Assembly (NCBI GenBank): GCA_937900135.1
Contig: CALCDJ010000084.1
Location: forward strand, 6,018-70,017
Direction of reading: 5' to 3'
Length of the DNA stretch: 64,000 nt
Source: an uncultured Blautia sp.
GTDB lineage: Bacteria > Bacillota > Clostridia > Lachnospirales > Lachnospiraceae
In this document: positions 34,543-44,009 of the stretch, one piece after another
Layout: every line of letters begins with the position of its first letter
How positions within the stretch are numbered: position 1 is the stretch's first letter
Translations under genes and position numbers: made by a program
The notes under the pieces: generated by a model
What the model saw: only the letters and a program-made list of their open reading frames with translations
Database searches by the model: none
Told to the model about the DNA's origin: nothing

Positions 34543-36054
34543 ATGGGTGAAGTTATTTTAACTATGAAGGACATTGATAAGTCCTTTCCTGGAGTTCATG
34601 CTCTGGATCACGTTAATTTTGAAGTGAAACGCGGCGAAGTACATGCGCTTATGGGAGAAAATGGTGCCGGAAAGTCCACATTGATGAAGGTTCTTACCGG
34701 TATTTATCAGAAAGATTCAGGAAGTATCGTATACAAGGGTAAGGAAACAGAATTCCATAATACAAGAGAGGCGCAGGATGCAGGTGTTGTTATCGTGCAT
34801 CAGGAGCTGAATATGGTTGGTGACCTTACGGTTGCTCAGAATATTTTCATTGGACGTGAGCCGAAGAAAGGGTTCCGTATCGATGATAAGAAAATGATTG
34901 AAGAGTCCAAAAAACTGTTCAAAGAGTTGAACATTGAAATCGATCCAAGAGAAAAAATGCACAACTTAACAGTTGGTAAACAGCAGATGTGTGAGATTGC
35001 AAAGGCAATTTCCCATAAGGCAGAGGTTATCATCTTTGACGAGCCTTCTGCAGCTCTTACCGAAAAAGAAATTGCGGACTTGTTTGTAATCATTCGTGAC
35101 CTTCGTGAGAAAGGTCTGGGAATTGTTTATATCTCACATCGTATGGATGAGATCAAGGTTATTACTGACCGCGTAACCGTTATGCGTGATGGTGGTTATG
35201 TAGGAACCCTGATTACAAAAGACAGTACAAAAGAAGACATCATCAACATGATGGTTGGACGTGTTATTTACGAAGATCCGAAGCAGCACAGCATGGTTGC
35301 TCCAGATGCGCCGGTTGTTCTTAAAGTAGAAAACCTGAACGCAGGTAAGATGGTTCAGGATGTAAGCTTTGAGCTTCGTAAAGGCGAAATTCTTGGCTTC
35401 TCCGGTCTTATGGGCGCAGGTCGTACCGAGACTGCCAGAGCGCTGTTTGGCGCAGACCCGAAACAGAGCGGCAAGATTTCCATTATGGGTAAGGATGGAC
35501 AACTTCACGAAGTTACCATCAACAGCCCACAGGATGCTGTTAAATATGGTATCGGTTATCTGTCAGAGGACAGAAGAAGATACGGATGTGTTGTTCAGAA
35601 ATCCTGTATTGAGAACACAACTCTGGCAACTATGGAGCAGTTTACAAAAGGCTTCCTGATTGACTCAGCGAAAGAAAAAGAAGTAACTGAGAAATATATC
35701 AAAGAGCTTGCAACAAAGACTCCGACTGCGGATCAGCTTGTTGTGAATCTTTCCGGTGGTAACCAGCAGAAGGTCGTTATCGCAAAATGGTTAACAAGAG
35801 ACAGTGAAATTCTGATCTTTGATGAGCCTACCAGAGGTATCGACGTTGGTGCAAAAAATGAAATTTATAAACTGATGAACAGACTGGCAGCAGAAGGCAA
35901 ATCTATCATCATGATTTCTTCTGAAATGACAGAAGTTCTCCGTATGAGTGACCGTATCATTATCATGTGTGAGGGTAAGGTAACCGGAAATATTGATATT
36001 TCTGAAGCAACCCAGGAAAACATCATGGATAAGGCTACACGTAGTATTGAATAA
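34543..36054 (+). CDS. Sugar ABC transporter ATP-binding protein (RbsA/MglA family)
   Basis: This cytoplasmic ATPase drives the CUT2 importer. It has two ABC domains in one chain of 503 residues: the first with Walker A GENGAGKST near residue 38 and Walker B IIFDEPSAALT near 163; the second degenerate at the Walker A position (GLMGAGRTE near 288) but with the signature LSGGNQQK near 402 and EILIFDEPTRGIDVG. This one-active, one-degenerate layout is normal for RbsA and MglA. The gene lies between two permease genes and has GGGAGG as ribosome site. Confidence 0.92.
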   Translation: MGEVILTMKDIDKSFPGVHALDHVNFEVKRGEVHALMGENGAGKSTLMKVLTGIYQKDSGSIVYKGKETEFHNTREAQDAGVVIVHQELNMVGDLTVAQNIFIGREPKKGFRIDDKKMIEESKKLFKELNIEIDPREKMHNLTVGKQQMCEIAKAISHKAEVIIFDEPSAALTEKEIADLFVIIRDLREKGLGIVYISHRMDEIKVITDRVTVMRDGGYVGTLITKDSTKEDIINMMVGRVIYEDPKQHSMVAPDAPVVLKVENLNAGKMVQDVSFELRKGEILGFSGLMGAGRTETARALFGADPKQSGKISIMGKDGQLHEVTINSPQDAVKYGIGYLSEDRRRYGCVVQKSCIENTTLATMEQFTKGFLIDSAKEKEVTEKYIKELATKTPTADQLVVNLSGGNQQKVVIAKWLTRDSEILIFDEPTRGIDVGAKNEIYKLMNRLAAEGKSIIMISSEMTEVLRMSDRIIIMCEGKVTGNIDISEATQENIMDKATRSIE

Positions 36055-36065
36055 GGAGGATCGTC

Positions 36066-37043
36066 ATGACTAAGAAGAAAAAAAGTATATTAAGTGATCA
36101 GAGATTTATTGTTTTGTTGGTTGTTATTGCTCTGACAGCGGTATTCTCCTTTATGAGTAAGGAGTTCAGACAATACAACACACTGCTGAGTTTGCTGGAT
36201 TTTTCATACTATGATCTTCTGATGGCAATTGGTGTTACCTTCCCACTTATTACAGGTGGTGTAGACCTTTCCATCGGTACTGGTATGGTTTGTTATGCAT
36301 TAATCGGTGGAACTCTGATAAGAAGCCATGGCATGCCTGTCATTGTTGCAATGCTTGTTTGTGTATTGCTTGGTGTTCTTATTGGTACCTTAAACGGTGT
36401 TCTTATTGGAGTTATGAACCTGCCTCCATTCCTGGCAACTCTTTGTACCTGTATGATCACCCGTGGTGCTGGTTCTCTTTGTACTGCAACACCATGGCCT
36501 GGTTTGACACAGGAGGGCGGATGGTTCCATTCTATTTTTAAACTGACAATCGGTACAGGAAGAAGTGCTGCCCGTTATCCAATCGGTTTCCTTTGGATGG
36601 TTCTTCTGGTTCTTTTGATGGAATTTGTTCTGAACCACACAAAATTTGGACGTTATACCATCGCAATTGGTTCCAACAAAGAAGCAGCAGCTCTTTCTGG
36701 TATTAATGTAAAATTCTACCATGTAATGGTATACGTAGTATGTGGTCTTTTTACAGGTCTTGCAGCGATTGCATACGCAGCAGTAACACCTACGGTACAG
36801 CCGGGTACAGGTGCTGGTCTTGAAATGGATGCGATTGGCGGTGTATTTGTCGGCGGTGTAGCAGCGACTGGTGGATATGGATCTGTACTTGGTACATTTG
36901 TTGGTATCTTTGTCATCATGCTTTTGAAGACAGGTCTTCCATACATCGGTCTTCAGGCAAACTGGCAGCAGATTATTACCGGTCTGGTATTGATTGCAGC
37001 AGTATTGATTGATATTATCAAAGAAAAGAGAGCAGAAGCCTGA
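36066..37043 (+). CDS. Second sugar ABC transporter permease (RbsC family)
   Basis: This is the second, distinct membrane subunit of the CUT2 importer. It has 325 residues, about ten helices, the GGVDLSIGTGM motif near residue 65 and GGVFVGGVAATGG near 258. Importers with two different permeases are known for rhamnose (RhaFGHJ), galactofuranose (YtfQRT-YjfF) and AI-2 (LsrABCD). The rhaB and rhaA genes lie immediately downstream, which favours rhamnose, but this is inference. AAGGAGG precedes the ATG, 11 bases after the ATPase gene. Confidence 0.88.
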   Translation: MTKKKKSILSDQRFIVLLVVIALTAVFSFMSKEFRQYNTLLSLLDFSYYDLLMAIGVTFPLITGGVDLSIGTGMVCYALIGGTLIRSHGMPVIVAMLVCVLLGVLIGTLNGVLIGVMNLPPFLATLCTCMITRGAGSLCTATPWPGLTQEGGWFHSIFKLTIGTGRSAARYPIGFLWMVLLVLLMEFVLNHTKFGRYTIAIGSNKEAAALSGINVKFYHVMVYVVCGLFTGLAAIAYAAVTPTVQPGTGAGLEMDAIGGVFVGGVAATGGYGSVLGTFVGIFVIMLLKTGLPYIGLQANWQQIITGLVLIAAVLIDIIKEKRAEA

Positions 37044-37067
37044 TTTCTTAATTCAAATGTATGTGAA

Positions 37068-37091
37068 CCGTCAGGTGGTTCCACCTGACGG
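37068..37091 (+). terminator. Hairpin before the binding-protein gene
   Basis: A perfect 11-bp stem (37068-37078 and 37081-37091) closes on a tight loop and has no T run. It is likely an RNA-processing or stabilising element that sets off the binding-protein message. Confidence 0.75.
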
Positions 37092-37139
37092 ATCAGCATA
37101 AACAAAAACTATATAATTTCTCAAGGAGGATGTAGTACA

Positions 37140-38327
37140 ATGAAAGTCAAAAAATTAGTAGCATTAGGTCTTTGTGCAGCAATGGTAACCAGTATGACAG
37201 CAGCTCCTGTATTCGCAGCTGAAGAGGAAGCAACAGAAGAAGCGACTACAGAAGAGGAAGCAACAGAAGAAGAAGCAACAGAAGAAGCAGCAGATCCTGC
37301 AGCTCAGTTTGAAGGTCTGAAAGCAAACGAAAAGTATGAATTCCCAATGATGGTTAAATCCTTCCAGTCTACATACTGGCAGGCAGCAGTAGAAGGTATG
37401 CAGAAAGCAGCTGATGAGCTGGGCGTTACCTTTACACCTCAGGGACCGAACAGTGAATCTGATATCGCTGACCAGGTTAACATGATTAACACAGCTATCG
37501 CAGCAAAACCAGTTGGTATGGGTCTTGCAGCTTGTGATACTTCTTCTGTAACAGACGCTCTTAAAAAATGTGCAGAAGACGGAATCCCGGTTGTAACATT
37601 TGATACTGGTGTTTCAGATGCTCCAGAAGGATCTGTTGTAGCTGAAGTTGTTACAGATAACGCTCAGGCTGGTTCCGTAGCAGCTGAAAATATGTATGGA
37701 GCTATCAAAGATGTAATCGCTAATGCAGAAGGCCAGGTTGTTATTGGTGAAATCAACCAGGATGCTACCGCTCAGAACATTCAGCTTCGTGGTGCTGGAT
37801 TCATCAACAAAATGATCGAACTGATCAAAGCTGATGGAAAAACTGTAGCAGTTGCAGGTAATGAATTCTATGTAAACGCAGCAGAAGGTGCAGATGCAAA
37901 AGAAGCAGACGCAGACGTTGTAATCCAGGTAGCTGTTCCGGCACAGACAACTGTAGAGCTTTGCTCCACAGAGGCTCAGGCTATCCTTTCCAAAGAAAAC
38001 TGTATCGCAGTTTTCGGTTCCAACCAGGTTGCAGCTGAAGGTGTTCTTGCAGCAAACGCTAACTTGAACGTACTTGGTTCTGATGCAGCAAACGGCGATG
38101 TAATCGGTGTTGGTTTTGACGCTGGTTCTATCATCAAAGCAGCTGTAGCTGATGGTACATTCCTTGGTGCTGTTACACAGTCTCCTCTTATGATGGGATA
38201 CTACGCAATCTACGCTCTGACAGCAGCAGCTAACGGCGCAGAAGTAGAAGACGTTCCTACAGCAGGTTACTGGTATGACGCTACAAACATGGAAGACGAA
38301 TCCATCGCTCCTAACCTTTACGACTAA
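37140..38327 (+). CDS. Sugar-binding protein of the CUT2 importer (RbsB family)
   Basis: This extracellular protein captures sugar for the two-permease importer. A signal peptide covers about residues 1-26 (cleavage likely at VFA-AEE); its single Cys at position 12 is not in a lipobox. It is followed by an acidic Glu/Ala/Thr repeat linker (28-52), then the Peripla_BP_4 domain starting YEFPMMVKSFQSTYWQ, with VVTFDTGVSD and VIGVGFDAGS strands typical of RbsB. The length is 395 residues, longer than usual because of the linker. Codon use is strongly biased to common codons, suggesting high expression. A terminator follows. Confidence 0.9.
   Translation: MKVKKLVALGLCAAMVTSMTAAPVFAAEEEATEEATTEEEATEEEATEEAADPAAQFEGLKANEKYEFPMMVKSFQSTYWQAAVEGMQKAADELGVTFTPQGPNSESDIADQVNMINTAIAAKPVGMGLAACDTSSVTDALKKCAEDGIPVVTFDTGVSDAPEGSVVAEVVTDNAQAGSVAAENMYGAIKDVIANAEGQVVIGEINQDATAQNIQLRGAGFINKMIELIKADGKTVAVAGNEFYVNAAEGADAKEADADVVIQVAVPAQTTVELCSTEAQAILSKENCIAVFGSNQVAAEGVLAANANLNVLGSDAANGDVIGVGFDAGSIIKAAVADGTFLGAVTQSPLMMGYYAIYALTAAANGAEVEDVPTAGYWYDATNMEDESIAPNLYD
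37221..37292 (+). repeat. In-frame acidic repeat in the binding-protein gene
   Basis: A 23-base unit at 37221-37243 recurs at 37251-37273, with further partial copies, coding repeated EEEATEE. The tract lies right after the signal cleavage site and can vary in length without a frame change. Confidence 0.8.
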
Positions 38328-38346
38328 TTTTTAGTAGGAATCTTTT

Positions 38347-38381
38347 ACCCGGGGATGTATTTCATCCCCGGGTGTTTTTTT
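38347..38381 (+). terminator. Rho-independent terminator after the CUT2 operon
   Basis: ACCCGGGGATG at 38347-38357 pairs with CATCCCCGGGT at 38363-38373, followed by G and seven T. It ends the importer transcript before rhaB. Confidence 0.93.
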
Positions 38382-38569
38382 GACTGATTTTCATTTTTTT
38401 GCCGGATCAAAAGGCAGCAATTATATGCAAATAAAGACACTTTTTTTTACAAACGAGGTTCTTCCTCCTTGCTCCTCTTTATAGTAATATGATATTATTA
38501 AATATGAAAGAAGAGGTAGTAAGACGGAAAACTTAAACTATCAAACTAACATATTTAGGAGGTTTCAAA

Positions 38570-39973
38570 ATGGCTACATATTATTTGGCAGTAGACATCG
38601 GTGCATCCAGCGGTCGTCACATTTTAGGACACATGGAAAATGGAAAAATGGTGCTGGAAGAAGTATATCGTTTCGAGAATGGAATGGTAAAAAAAGACGG
38701 AGAGCTTTGCTGGGAATTTGACCGTCTTTTCCAGGAAATCAAAAACGGCCTGAAAAAATGTAAAGAGCTTGATAAAGTTCCGGTAAGCATGGGTGTGGAT
38801 ACCTGGGGTGTAGACTTTGTACTTCTTGATAAAGAAGGTAATGTACTGGGAAATACCGTAGGTTATCGTGATCATCGTACCGAAGGCATGGATGAAGAAG
38901 TGTATAAGGTAATTTCTCAGGAAGACCTGTACGCAAGAAACGGAATCCAGAAGGCGATTTATAACACCATTTATCAGTTAATGGCTGTAAAGAAAAAACA
39001 CCCAGAATATCTGGAGCAGGCAGATACCCTGCTTCATGTACCGGATTATTTCCACTACCTTTTGACTGGTGAGAAGACCAACGAATACACAGAGGCAACC
39101 ACAGGACAGCTGGTAGATCCTAAGACAAGAGACTGGGATTATGAATTGATGGATATGCTTGGTTATCCCAAACATATCTTCCAGAAACTGGTTATGCCAG
39201 GAACCAGCATTGGACACTTTACAGAGAAAGTAAAGGCAGAAGTTGGATTTGATCTGGAAGTAGTTGCTCCGGCAACACATGACACTGGTTCTGCTGTTCT
39301 TGCAGTACCTGCAAATGACGATGATTTCATTTATATCAGCTCTGGTACCTGGTCTTTGATGGGTCTGGAAAGAAAAGAAGCAGACTGCTCTAAGAGAAGC
39401 TGTGAACTGAACCTGACAAATGAAGGCGGTTACAACGGAACATTCCGTTACCTGAAAAACATCATGGGTCTTTGGATGATCCAGTCTGTACGTCATGAGT
39501 TTGATGACAAATACGGATTTGCAGAAATCTGTGCTATGGCAGAAGAAGCGAAAGACTTCCCATCCAGAGTAGACGCAAACGACGAATGCTTCCTTTCTCC
39601 GGAAAACATGACCGAAGAAGTAAAGGATTATTGCCGCAGAACAGGTCAGCAGGTACCTGAAACATTAGGCGAAATTGCAACTGTTATTTATACCAGTCTT
39701 GCAGACTGCTATGCAAAGACTGCAAAAGAATTGGAAGAAGTGACTGGCAGAACCTACAGCCGTATCCACATCGTAGGCGGCGGTTCCAATGCAGGATATT
39801 TGAATGAGCTCACCGCTAAGGCTACCAAGAAAGAAATTCACGCTGGCCCAGGCGAAGCGACTGCAATCGGAAATATCACTGCACAGATGCTGAAAGCAAA
39901 AGAGTTTAGCTCTGTAGAAGAAGCACGTACTGTCATTCACGAATCCTTCGATATTAAAATTTATCATGCATAA
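38570..39973 (+). CDS. rhaB: Rhamnulokinase
   Basis: This FGGY-family kinase makes L-rhamnulose 1-phosphate from L-rhamnulose and ATP. The protein begins YYLAVDIGASSGRHILG, has SMGVDTWGVDFVLLD near residue 75, the catalytic Asp in APATHDTGSAVLA near 235, the nucleotide motif YISSGTWSLMGLE and the C-terminal IHIVGGGSNAGYLNE. These are characteristic of RhaB rather than xylulokinase. The length of 467 residues is normal. AGGAGG precedes the ATG. The gene rhaA follows after 30 bases. The 240-base space before it holds the importer terminator and an AT-rich leader in which no clear promoter or AraC site could be named. Confidence 0.94.
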   Translation: MATYYLAVDIGASSGRHILGHMENGKMVLEEVYRFENGMVKKDGELCWEFDRLFQEIKNGLKKCKELDKVPVSMGVDTWGVDFVLLDKEGNVLGNTVGYRDHRTEGMDEEVYKVISQEDLYARNGIQKAIYNTIYQLMAVKKKHPEYLEQADTLLHVPDYFHYLLTGEKTNEYTEATTGQLVDPKTRDWDYELMDMLGYPKHIFQKLVMPGTSIGHFTEKVKAEVGFDLEVVAPATHDTGSAVLAVPANDDDFIYISSGTWSLMGLERKEADCSKRSCELNLTNEGGYNGTFRYLKNIMGLWMIQSVRHEFDDKYGFAEICAMAEEAKDFPSRVDANDECFLSPENMTEEVKDYCRRTGQQVPETLGEIATVIYTSLADCYAKTAKELEEVTGRTYSRIHIVGGGSNAGYLNELTAKATKKEIHAGPGEATAIGNITAQMLKAKEFSSVEEARTVIHESFDIKIYHA

Positions 39974-40003
39974 ATGAATGTAAAATAAGGAGGCAACACA
40001 AAA

Positions 40004-41266
40004 ATGACTGTAAAGGAAAGATATGAGTACGCAAAAGCAAGATACGCAGAGATCGGCGTAGACACAGACAAAGCCATTGAGGTTTTGAAACAGGTGCCGA
40101 TTTCTCTTCACTGCTGGCAGGGAGATGACGTAAAAGGATTTGACCAGGATGGTCCTCTGACTGGAGGAATCCAGACAACTGGCGATTATCCGGGAAAAGC
40201 TACCACTCCAGAAGAACTGATGGCAGATATGGACAAAGTTCTTTCTCTGGCGCCTGGCAAGAAAAAAATCAATGTGCATGCAAGCTATGCGATTTTTGAA
40301 GATGGCGAATGGGTAGACCGTGATCAGCTTGAGCCGAAACATTTCCAGAAATGGGTAGATTTCGCAAAAGAAAGAGAAATGGGTCTGGACTTTAACCCAA
40401 CTTTCTTCTCCAGTCCAAAAGTAAAAGACGGACTGACATTATCCAGCCCTGATCCGGAAACAAGACAGTTCTGGATTAACCATGGAAAAGCCTGTGTACG
40501 AATTGCTCAGTATTTTGCAGAGGAGACTGGTGTTCCCTGTGTTCTGAATATCTGGACCGGTGACGGATATAAGGATATTCCAGGAGACAGAATGGGTCCG
40601 AGAATGCGTTATAAAGAAGCAATCGAGGAAATTCTTTCCGAGCCATTTGATCCGAAACTTGTAAAGCCCTGTGTGGAATCCAAGGTATTCGGAATCGGTG
40701 TGGAGTCCTACACTGTGGGAAGTGCAGAGTTTAGTCTGTCCTTCGCAGCAGAACATAAGGACAAATGCCTTCCATTAATGGACAATGGTCATTATCATCC
40801 TACAGAAGTGGTTTCTGATAAGATTCCGGCACTTCTGTGCTTCTTCCCGGAACTGGCTCTTCATGTGACACGTCCGGTACGCTGGGATTCTGACCATGTA
40901 GTGCTCTTTGATGATGAAACAAAAGAAATTGCAAAAGAAATTGTACGCAATGATGCACTGAACCGCGTATATATTGCATTGGATTATTTTGATGCAAGCA
41001 TCAACCGTATTTCCGCATGGACAAATGGTATCCGTAATATGTCCAAGGCTCTGCTGTTCGCCCTTCTTCAGCCCAATGAAGAGCTGAAGGCCCTGCAGGA
41101 TTCCAATAATTTTACCAAGCTGATGACTGTACAGGAAGAAGTAAAGACTTATCCGTTTGGAGATGTATGGGATTATTTCTGCGAAGTATCTGGCGTACCG
41201 GTAGGTGCAAAATGGTTTGAAGAAGTGGAAAAATACGAGGCAGAAGTTCTGTCCAAGAGAGCATAA
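40004..41266 (+). CDS. rhaA: L-rhamnose isomerase
   Basis: This metal-dependent isomerase converts L-rhamnose to L-rhamnulose in the cytoplasm. The family pattern is strong across the whole protein: ISLHCWQGDDVKGF near residue 30, NFNPTFFSSPK-type segment at DFNPTFFSSPK near 130, IWTGDGYKD, FGIGVESYTVGSAEF near 225, DNGHYHPTE near 260 (metal and catalytic residues) and HVTRPVRWDSDHVV near 290. The length of 420 residues is normal. It is transcribed with rhaB. The third enzyme, rhamnulose-1-phosphate aldolase, is not in the window and must be encoded elsewhere or replaced by a FucA-type aldolase. Confidence 0.95.
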   Translation: MTVKERYEYAKARYAEIGVDTDKAIEVLKQVPISLHCWQGDDVKGFDQDGPLTGGIQTTGDYPGKATTPEELMADMDKVLSLAPGKKKINVHASYAIFEDGEWVDRDQLEPKHFQKWVDFAKEREMGLDFNPTFFSSPKVKDGLTLSSPDPETRQFWINHGKACVRIAQYFAEETGVPCVLNIWTGDGYKDIPGDRMGPRMRYKEAIEEILSEPFDPKLVKPCVESKVFGIGVESYTVGSAEFSLSFAAEHKDKCLPLMDNGHYHPTEVVSDKIPALLCFFPELALHVTRPVRWDSDHVVLFDDETKEIAKEIVRNDALNRVYIALDYFDASINRISAWTNGIRNMSKALLFALLQPNEELKALQDSNNFTKLMTVQEEVKTYPFGDVWDYFCEVSGVPVGAKWFEEVEKYEAEVLSKRA

Positions 41267-41285
41267 AGAATAAAAAGATAAAAGG

Positions 41286-41318
41286 AATGGGACCTGATGA
41301 ATTCAGGCCCCATTTTTT
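41286..41318 (+). terminator. Terminator after rhaA, shared with the convergent DUF3783 gene
   Basis: AATGGGACCTGA at 41286-41297 pairs with TCAGGCCCCATT at 41303-41314 with one mismatch, followed by T. The stop codon of the minus-strand gene lies inside the hairpin. Confidence 0.85.
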
Positions 41319-41695
41319 CTTTTAAAGGAGGAATTTTCTTTTTTCAGTTCTTCATAAAGCTGTAAAGAATTCCAGTGTTGATTGACTGGTGTAAGAAGCG
41401 CCTTTAATGTCATAGGAGCAAGTTTTTCTTTCTGGAAAAAAGTGAGAAATGCATCCAATTGTTCATTGGAAAAATCTTTCATGACCAGCATTTCTTCTGG
41501 GAAATTTTGCCCAAGGTTGAATTGAGAGCAGGGACCAAACCCTGGAATATCAAACAGAAACCCAAGAGGATGGAGAAATTCTGCAGGTTCTACCATACGT
41601 ATTTGGATATGTGCTTTGTTCAAATAGCGACGGAGTTTTCTGGTACGTTCGTCCCATGGCAGATGATAACATAAAATCTGAGTTTTCTTTTCCAT
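41303..41695 (-). CDS. DUF3783 domain-containing protein
   Basis: This small protein of 130 residues has no known function. It starts MEKKTQILCYHLPWDER and carries the DUF3783 segment MLVMKDFSNEQLDAFLTFF near residue 68 followed by PMTLKALLTPVNQHWN. No membrane helix or signal is present. It is read convergently to rhaA and ends inside the rhaA terminator. The ribosome site GGAGGT lies eight bases before the ATG. It is found as a lone gene in many Lachnospiraceae and shows no link to rhamnose use other than position. Confidence 0.8.
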   Translation of the reverse strand: MEKKTQILCYHLPWDERTRKLRRYLNKAHIQIRMVEPAEFLHPLGFLFDIPGFGPCSQFNLGQNFPEEMLVMKDFSNEQLDAFLTFFQKEKLAPMTLKALLTPVNQHWNSLQLYEELKKENSSFKRKNGA

Positions 41696-41793
41696 AAAAT
41701 ACCTCCATAAACAGATGTTTCCCTTATTTTATCATGAATAACAAAACAATGTTACTGGTATTTCAGAAGAAACATAGAAAAAAGATGAAAAGA

Positions 41794-41822
41794 TTGCCAG
41801 TTCTTATTTAAAATGCTACAAT
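41794..41822 (+). promoter_or_regulatory. Candidate promoter for the AraC regulator gene
   Basis: TTGCCA (41794-41799) and TACAAT (41817-41822) are separated by 17 bases, about 40 bases before the start codon. Confidence 0.65.
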
Positions 41823-41863
41823 TCTACTTAAAGAATAACCAGATAAGTAAAAAAGGAGAACCT

Positions 41864-42847
41864 ATGCAGAAAGCATTGTTAGAACATCTGCGCACGATTA
41901 CAGAAGAAGAGCAGAGAATTCTGGCTGGAAAGGGAGAAGTGGAGAAGGATCTATATACATCAGGAAAAGACTTTATTGTAGACAGCCACAAAATGTTGGA
42001 AGAAGGTCAGCTTATTGCTGTTCGGCCCCATACCCGTTTCATACACTTTCCAGTTCATAAACATAATTTTATTGAGGTGCTTTATGTTTGCGAGGGAAAA
42101 CTTGTGAATATCATAGGGGGCAAACAGGTAGCGGTTGAAAAAGGAGAACTATTGTTTCTCAATCAGTTTACCTGTCATGAGATTCTTCCGGCTTCCGAAG
42201 AGGACATTGCGATTAATTTTATAATCCTTCCGGAGTTTTTTGACGTGGCTTATACCATGGCAGGGAATCATAATGTGCTGGCGGATTTTCTTGTAAATGT
42301 ACTCCGCCAGGATGAGGAATGTGGAGAATATCTGCATTTTAAGGTGGCAGAAGTGCTGCAGATCCAGAATCTTCTGGAAAATATGATCTATTCCCTGGTA
42401 ACTGGAAAAGGGAATCAGAATCGAATTAATCAAACAACCATGGGGCTTATCTTTTTGTACTTACTGGATTCTGTACAATATGTGGAAATGCGTGTTCCTG
42501 ATCAGTACGAGCATATGATTTCCATGACAACATTGGATTATATTGAGCGGCAGTATCGTACCGCTACACTTACGGAGTTATGCGCACAACTCCACCTTCC
42601 CATGCATTTGCTCAGCAGAATGGTTAAGAAAACAACGGGATTTAATTTTAAAGAACTCTTGCAAAGAAAGCGTCTTAGTAAAGCAGCTGAGTTAATATGC
42701 GATACAGATCTGTCCATCAGCAATATTATTGCAGCAGTAGGATATGAAAACAACAGCTATTTTCATCGAGTGTTTAAAAAGCGTTATCACATGACGCCGA
42801 GAGCATTTCGGGTGAAAAATCAGGGAAAATCTCAGATACGTTTATAA
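41864..42847 (+). CDS. AraC-family regulator with cupin sensor domain
   Basis: This transcription factor probably controls the rhamnose genes next to it. An N-terminal cupin-like sensor domain (about residues 40-140, with FPVHKHNFIEVLYVCEG) is followed by the AraC double helix-turn-helix at about 225-320 (ATLTELCAQLHLPMHLLSRMV and AVGYENNSYFHRVFKKRY). The length of 327 residues resembles RhaR/RhaS-type regulators. AAGGAGA at 41852-41858 supports the ATG at 41864; an upstream in-frame ATG at 41813 overlaps the -10 box. Control of rhaBA is inferred from position only. Confidence 0.85.
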   Translation: MQKALLEHLRTITEEEQRILAGKGEVEKDLYTSGKDFIVDSHKMLEEGQLIAVRPHTRFIHFPVHKHNFIEVLYVCEGKLVNIIGGKQVAVEKGELLFLNQFTCHEILPASEEDIAINFIILPEFFDVAYTMAGNHNVLADFLVNVLRQDEECGEYLHFKVAEVLQIQNLLENMIYSLVTGKGNQNRINQTTMGLIFLYLLDSVQYVEMRVPDQYEHMISMTTLDYIERQYRTATLTELCAQLHLPMHLLSRMVKKTTGFNFKELLQRKRLSKAAELICDTDLSISNIIAAVGYENNSYFHRVFKKRYHMTPRAFRVKNQGKSQIRL

Positions 42848-42893
42848 AGGTTAGGTAAAAATAGTTATATTCTGAGAAAAGTAAATGCAGGGC

Positions 42894-44009
42894 TTAAAGA
42901 CTTTGGATGAAATTATCGATATAGTAAATCGCTGCGCCAACCGCAGCAGCGGAGGTTTTGTAGTGGCATACGCGAATATAACTTCCGTCATTCTCAAAAG
43001 GATCTAGTTTAATTACTTTTTGGCGAAAAGCATCAATATAATCAGACATGTATGCACCTATGTTTCCTCCCAGTATTATATCACAGTCGTAACACATTCT
43101 TAAATTATGAACTGCAATTGCAAGGTAATCCGTATATTCATTAAAGATTCTTTCGATTCCTTTGTTTTCTGCATTTTTCAATAATTCAAAAAATTCTTTT
43201 AAATTTCCATCTGTAAAATCACTTAATATATTGGCATTGCAATAAGCATCCAAACATCCATAACTTCCACAGTAACAGCGTTTACCGTGAGGAACAATAG
43301 TTATATGACCAAATTCGCATCCCCTGTTATTTGTTCCGCTATATATGGCTTTTCCATTCATGTGTGCACCTCCTACGCTGCTGCTTAAAGAGAGATATAT
43401 AACGGGATCAGTATATCCTCCTCTCCAACTTTCAGCCAAACCAGCTGAGTTTGAGTCATTAAAAAACAAAAAGGGTTCTGGAATGTATTGTTCAAAAATA
43501 TGATATATATTTAGAGATAACGGAATTACGGTAGCATAAGTAACAGATTTGTGATCCTCTCCGATGATTACAGGAAGTGAAATTCCGACACCTAATAATT
43601 TGGTACGATCTGATAAATTCTTGGATATCATATTTTCAAATTTTTCCTGAAGAATCATAAAGTAGTCTTTGTTTTGCCTAAAGGGGAGGCGTATGCGGAC
43701 ATTATCTATAATTGTTAAATCTAAATCAACTAATACAATGGATAAATGATTACGAGTAATATCAATACCTATAGCGTATCTTGCGTTTGGAACACACTGG
43801 AAAATAACAGGTTTTCTTCCGCCTGTTGATTTGAATTCACCTGCAGTGTATACTAACCCGGCTGACTGTAATAAATTAAGATTATGAGTGGTTGTCGGAA
43901 GGCTTATTCCAAGAGAATGTGAAATTTCTTGGCGTGAGCATTGCTGTTTGTAATAAACATAGCGATAAATATCACCAAGATTTTTTGTTTTGCTAAAAGA
44001 TTCATCCAT
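42894..44009 (-). CDS. ROK-family transcriptional regulator (XylR/NagC type)
   Basis: This repressor is read divergently from a CUT2 importer, polyol dehydrogenase and xylulokinase operon and probably controls it. An N-terminal winged helix-turn-helix (CSRQEISHSLGISLPTTTHNLNLL) at about residues 24-47 is followed by a ROK sugar-kinase-like domain with the zinc motif CYCGSYGCLDAYC near residue 243 and GGNIGAYMSDYI near 325. The length of 371 residues is usual. The ribosome site is AGGTGA. No terminator is seen at its 3' end. The gene is AT-richer than its left neighbours, as are the genes it faces. Confidence 0.88.
   Translation of the reverse strand: MDESFSKTKNLGDIYRYVYYKQQCSRQEISHSLGISLPTTTHNLNLLQSAGLVYTAGEFKSTGGRKPVIFQCVPNARYAIGIDITRNHLSIVLVDLDLTIIDNVRIRLPFRQNKDYFMILQEKFENMISKNLSDRTKLLGVGISLPVIIGEDHKSVTYATVIPLSLNIYHIFEQYIPEPFLFFNDSNSAGLAESWRGGYTDPVIYLSLSSSVGGAHMNGKAIYSGTNNRGCEFGHITIVPHGKRCYCGSYGCLDAYCNANILSDFTDGNLKEFFELLKNAENKGIERIFNEYTDYLAIAVHNLRMCYDCDIILGGNIGAYMSDYIDAFRQKVIKLDPFENDGSYIRVCHYKTSAAAVGAAIYYIDNFIQSL

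Noticed and set aside
39665..40342. 225-codon open frame on the minus strand across rhaB and rhaA
   Set aside because: It is wholly antisense to two certain genes, has no ribosome site and its Cys/Phe/Ser-rich sequence looks like the complement of coding DNA.
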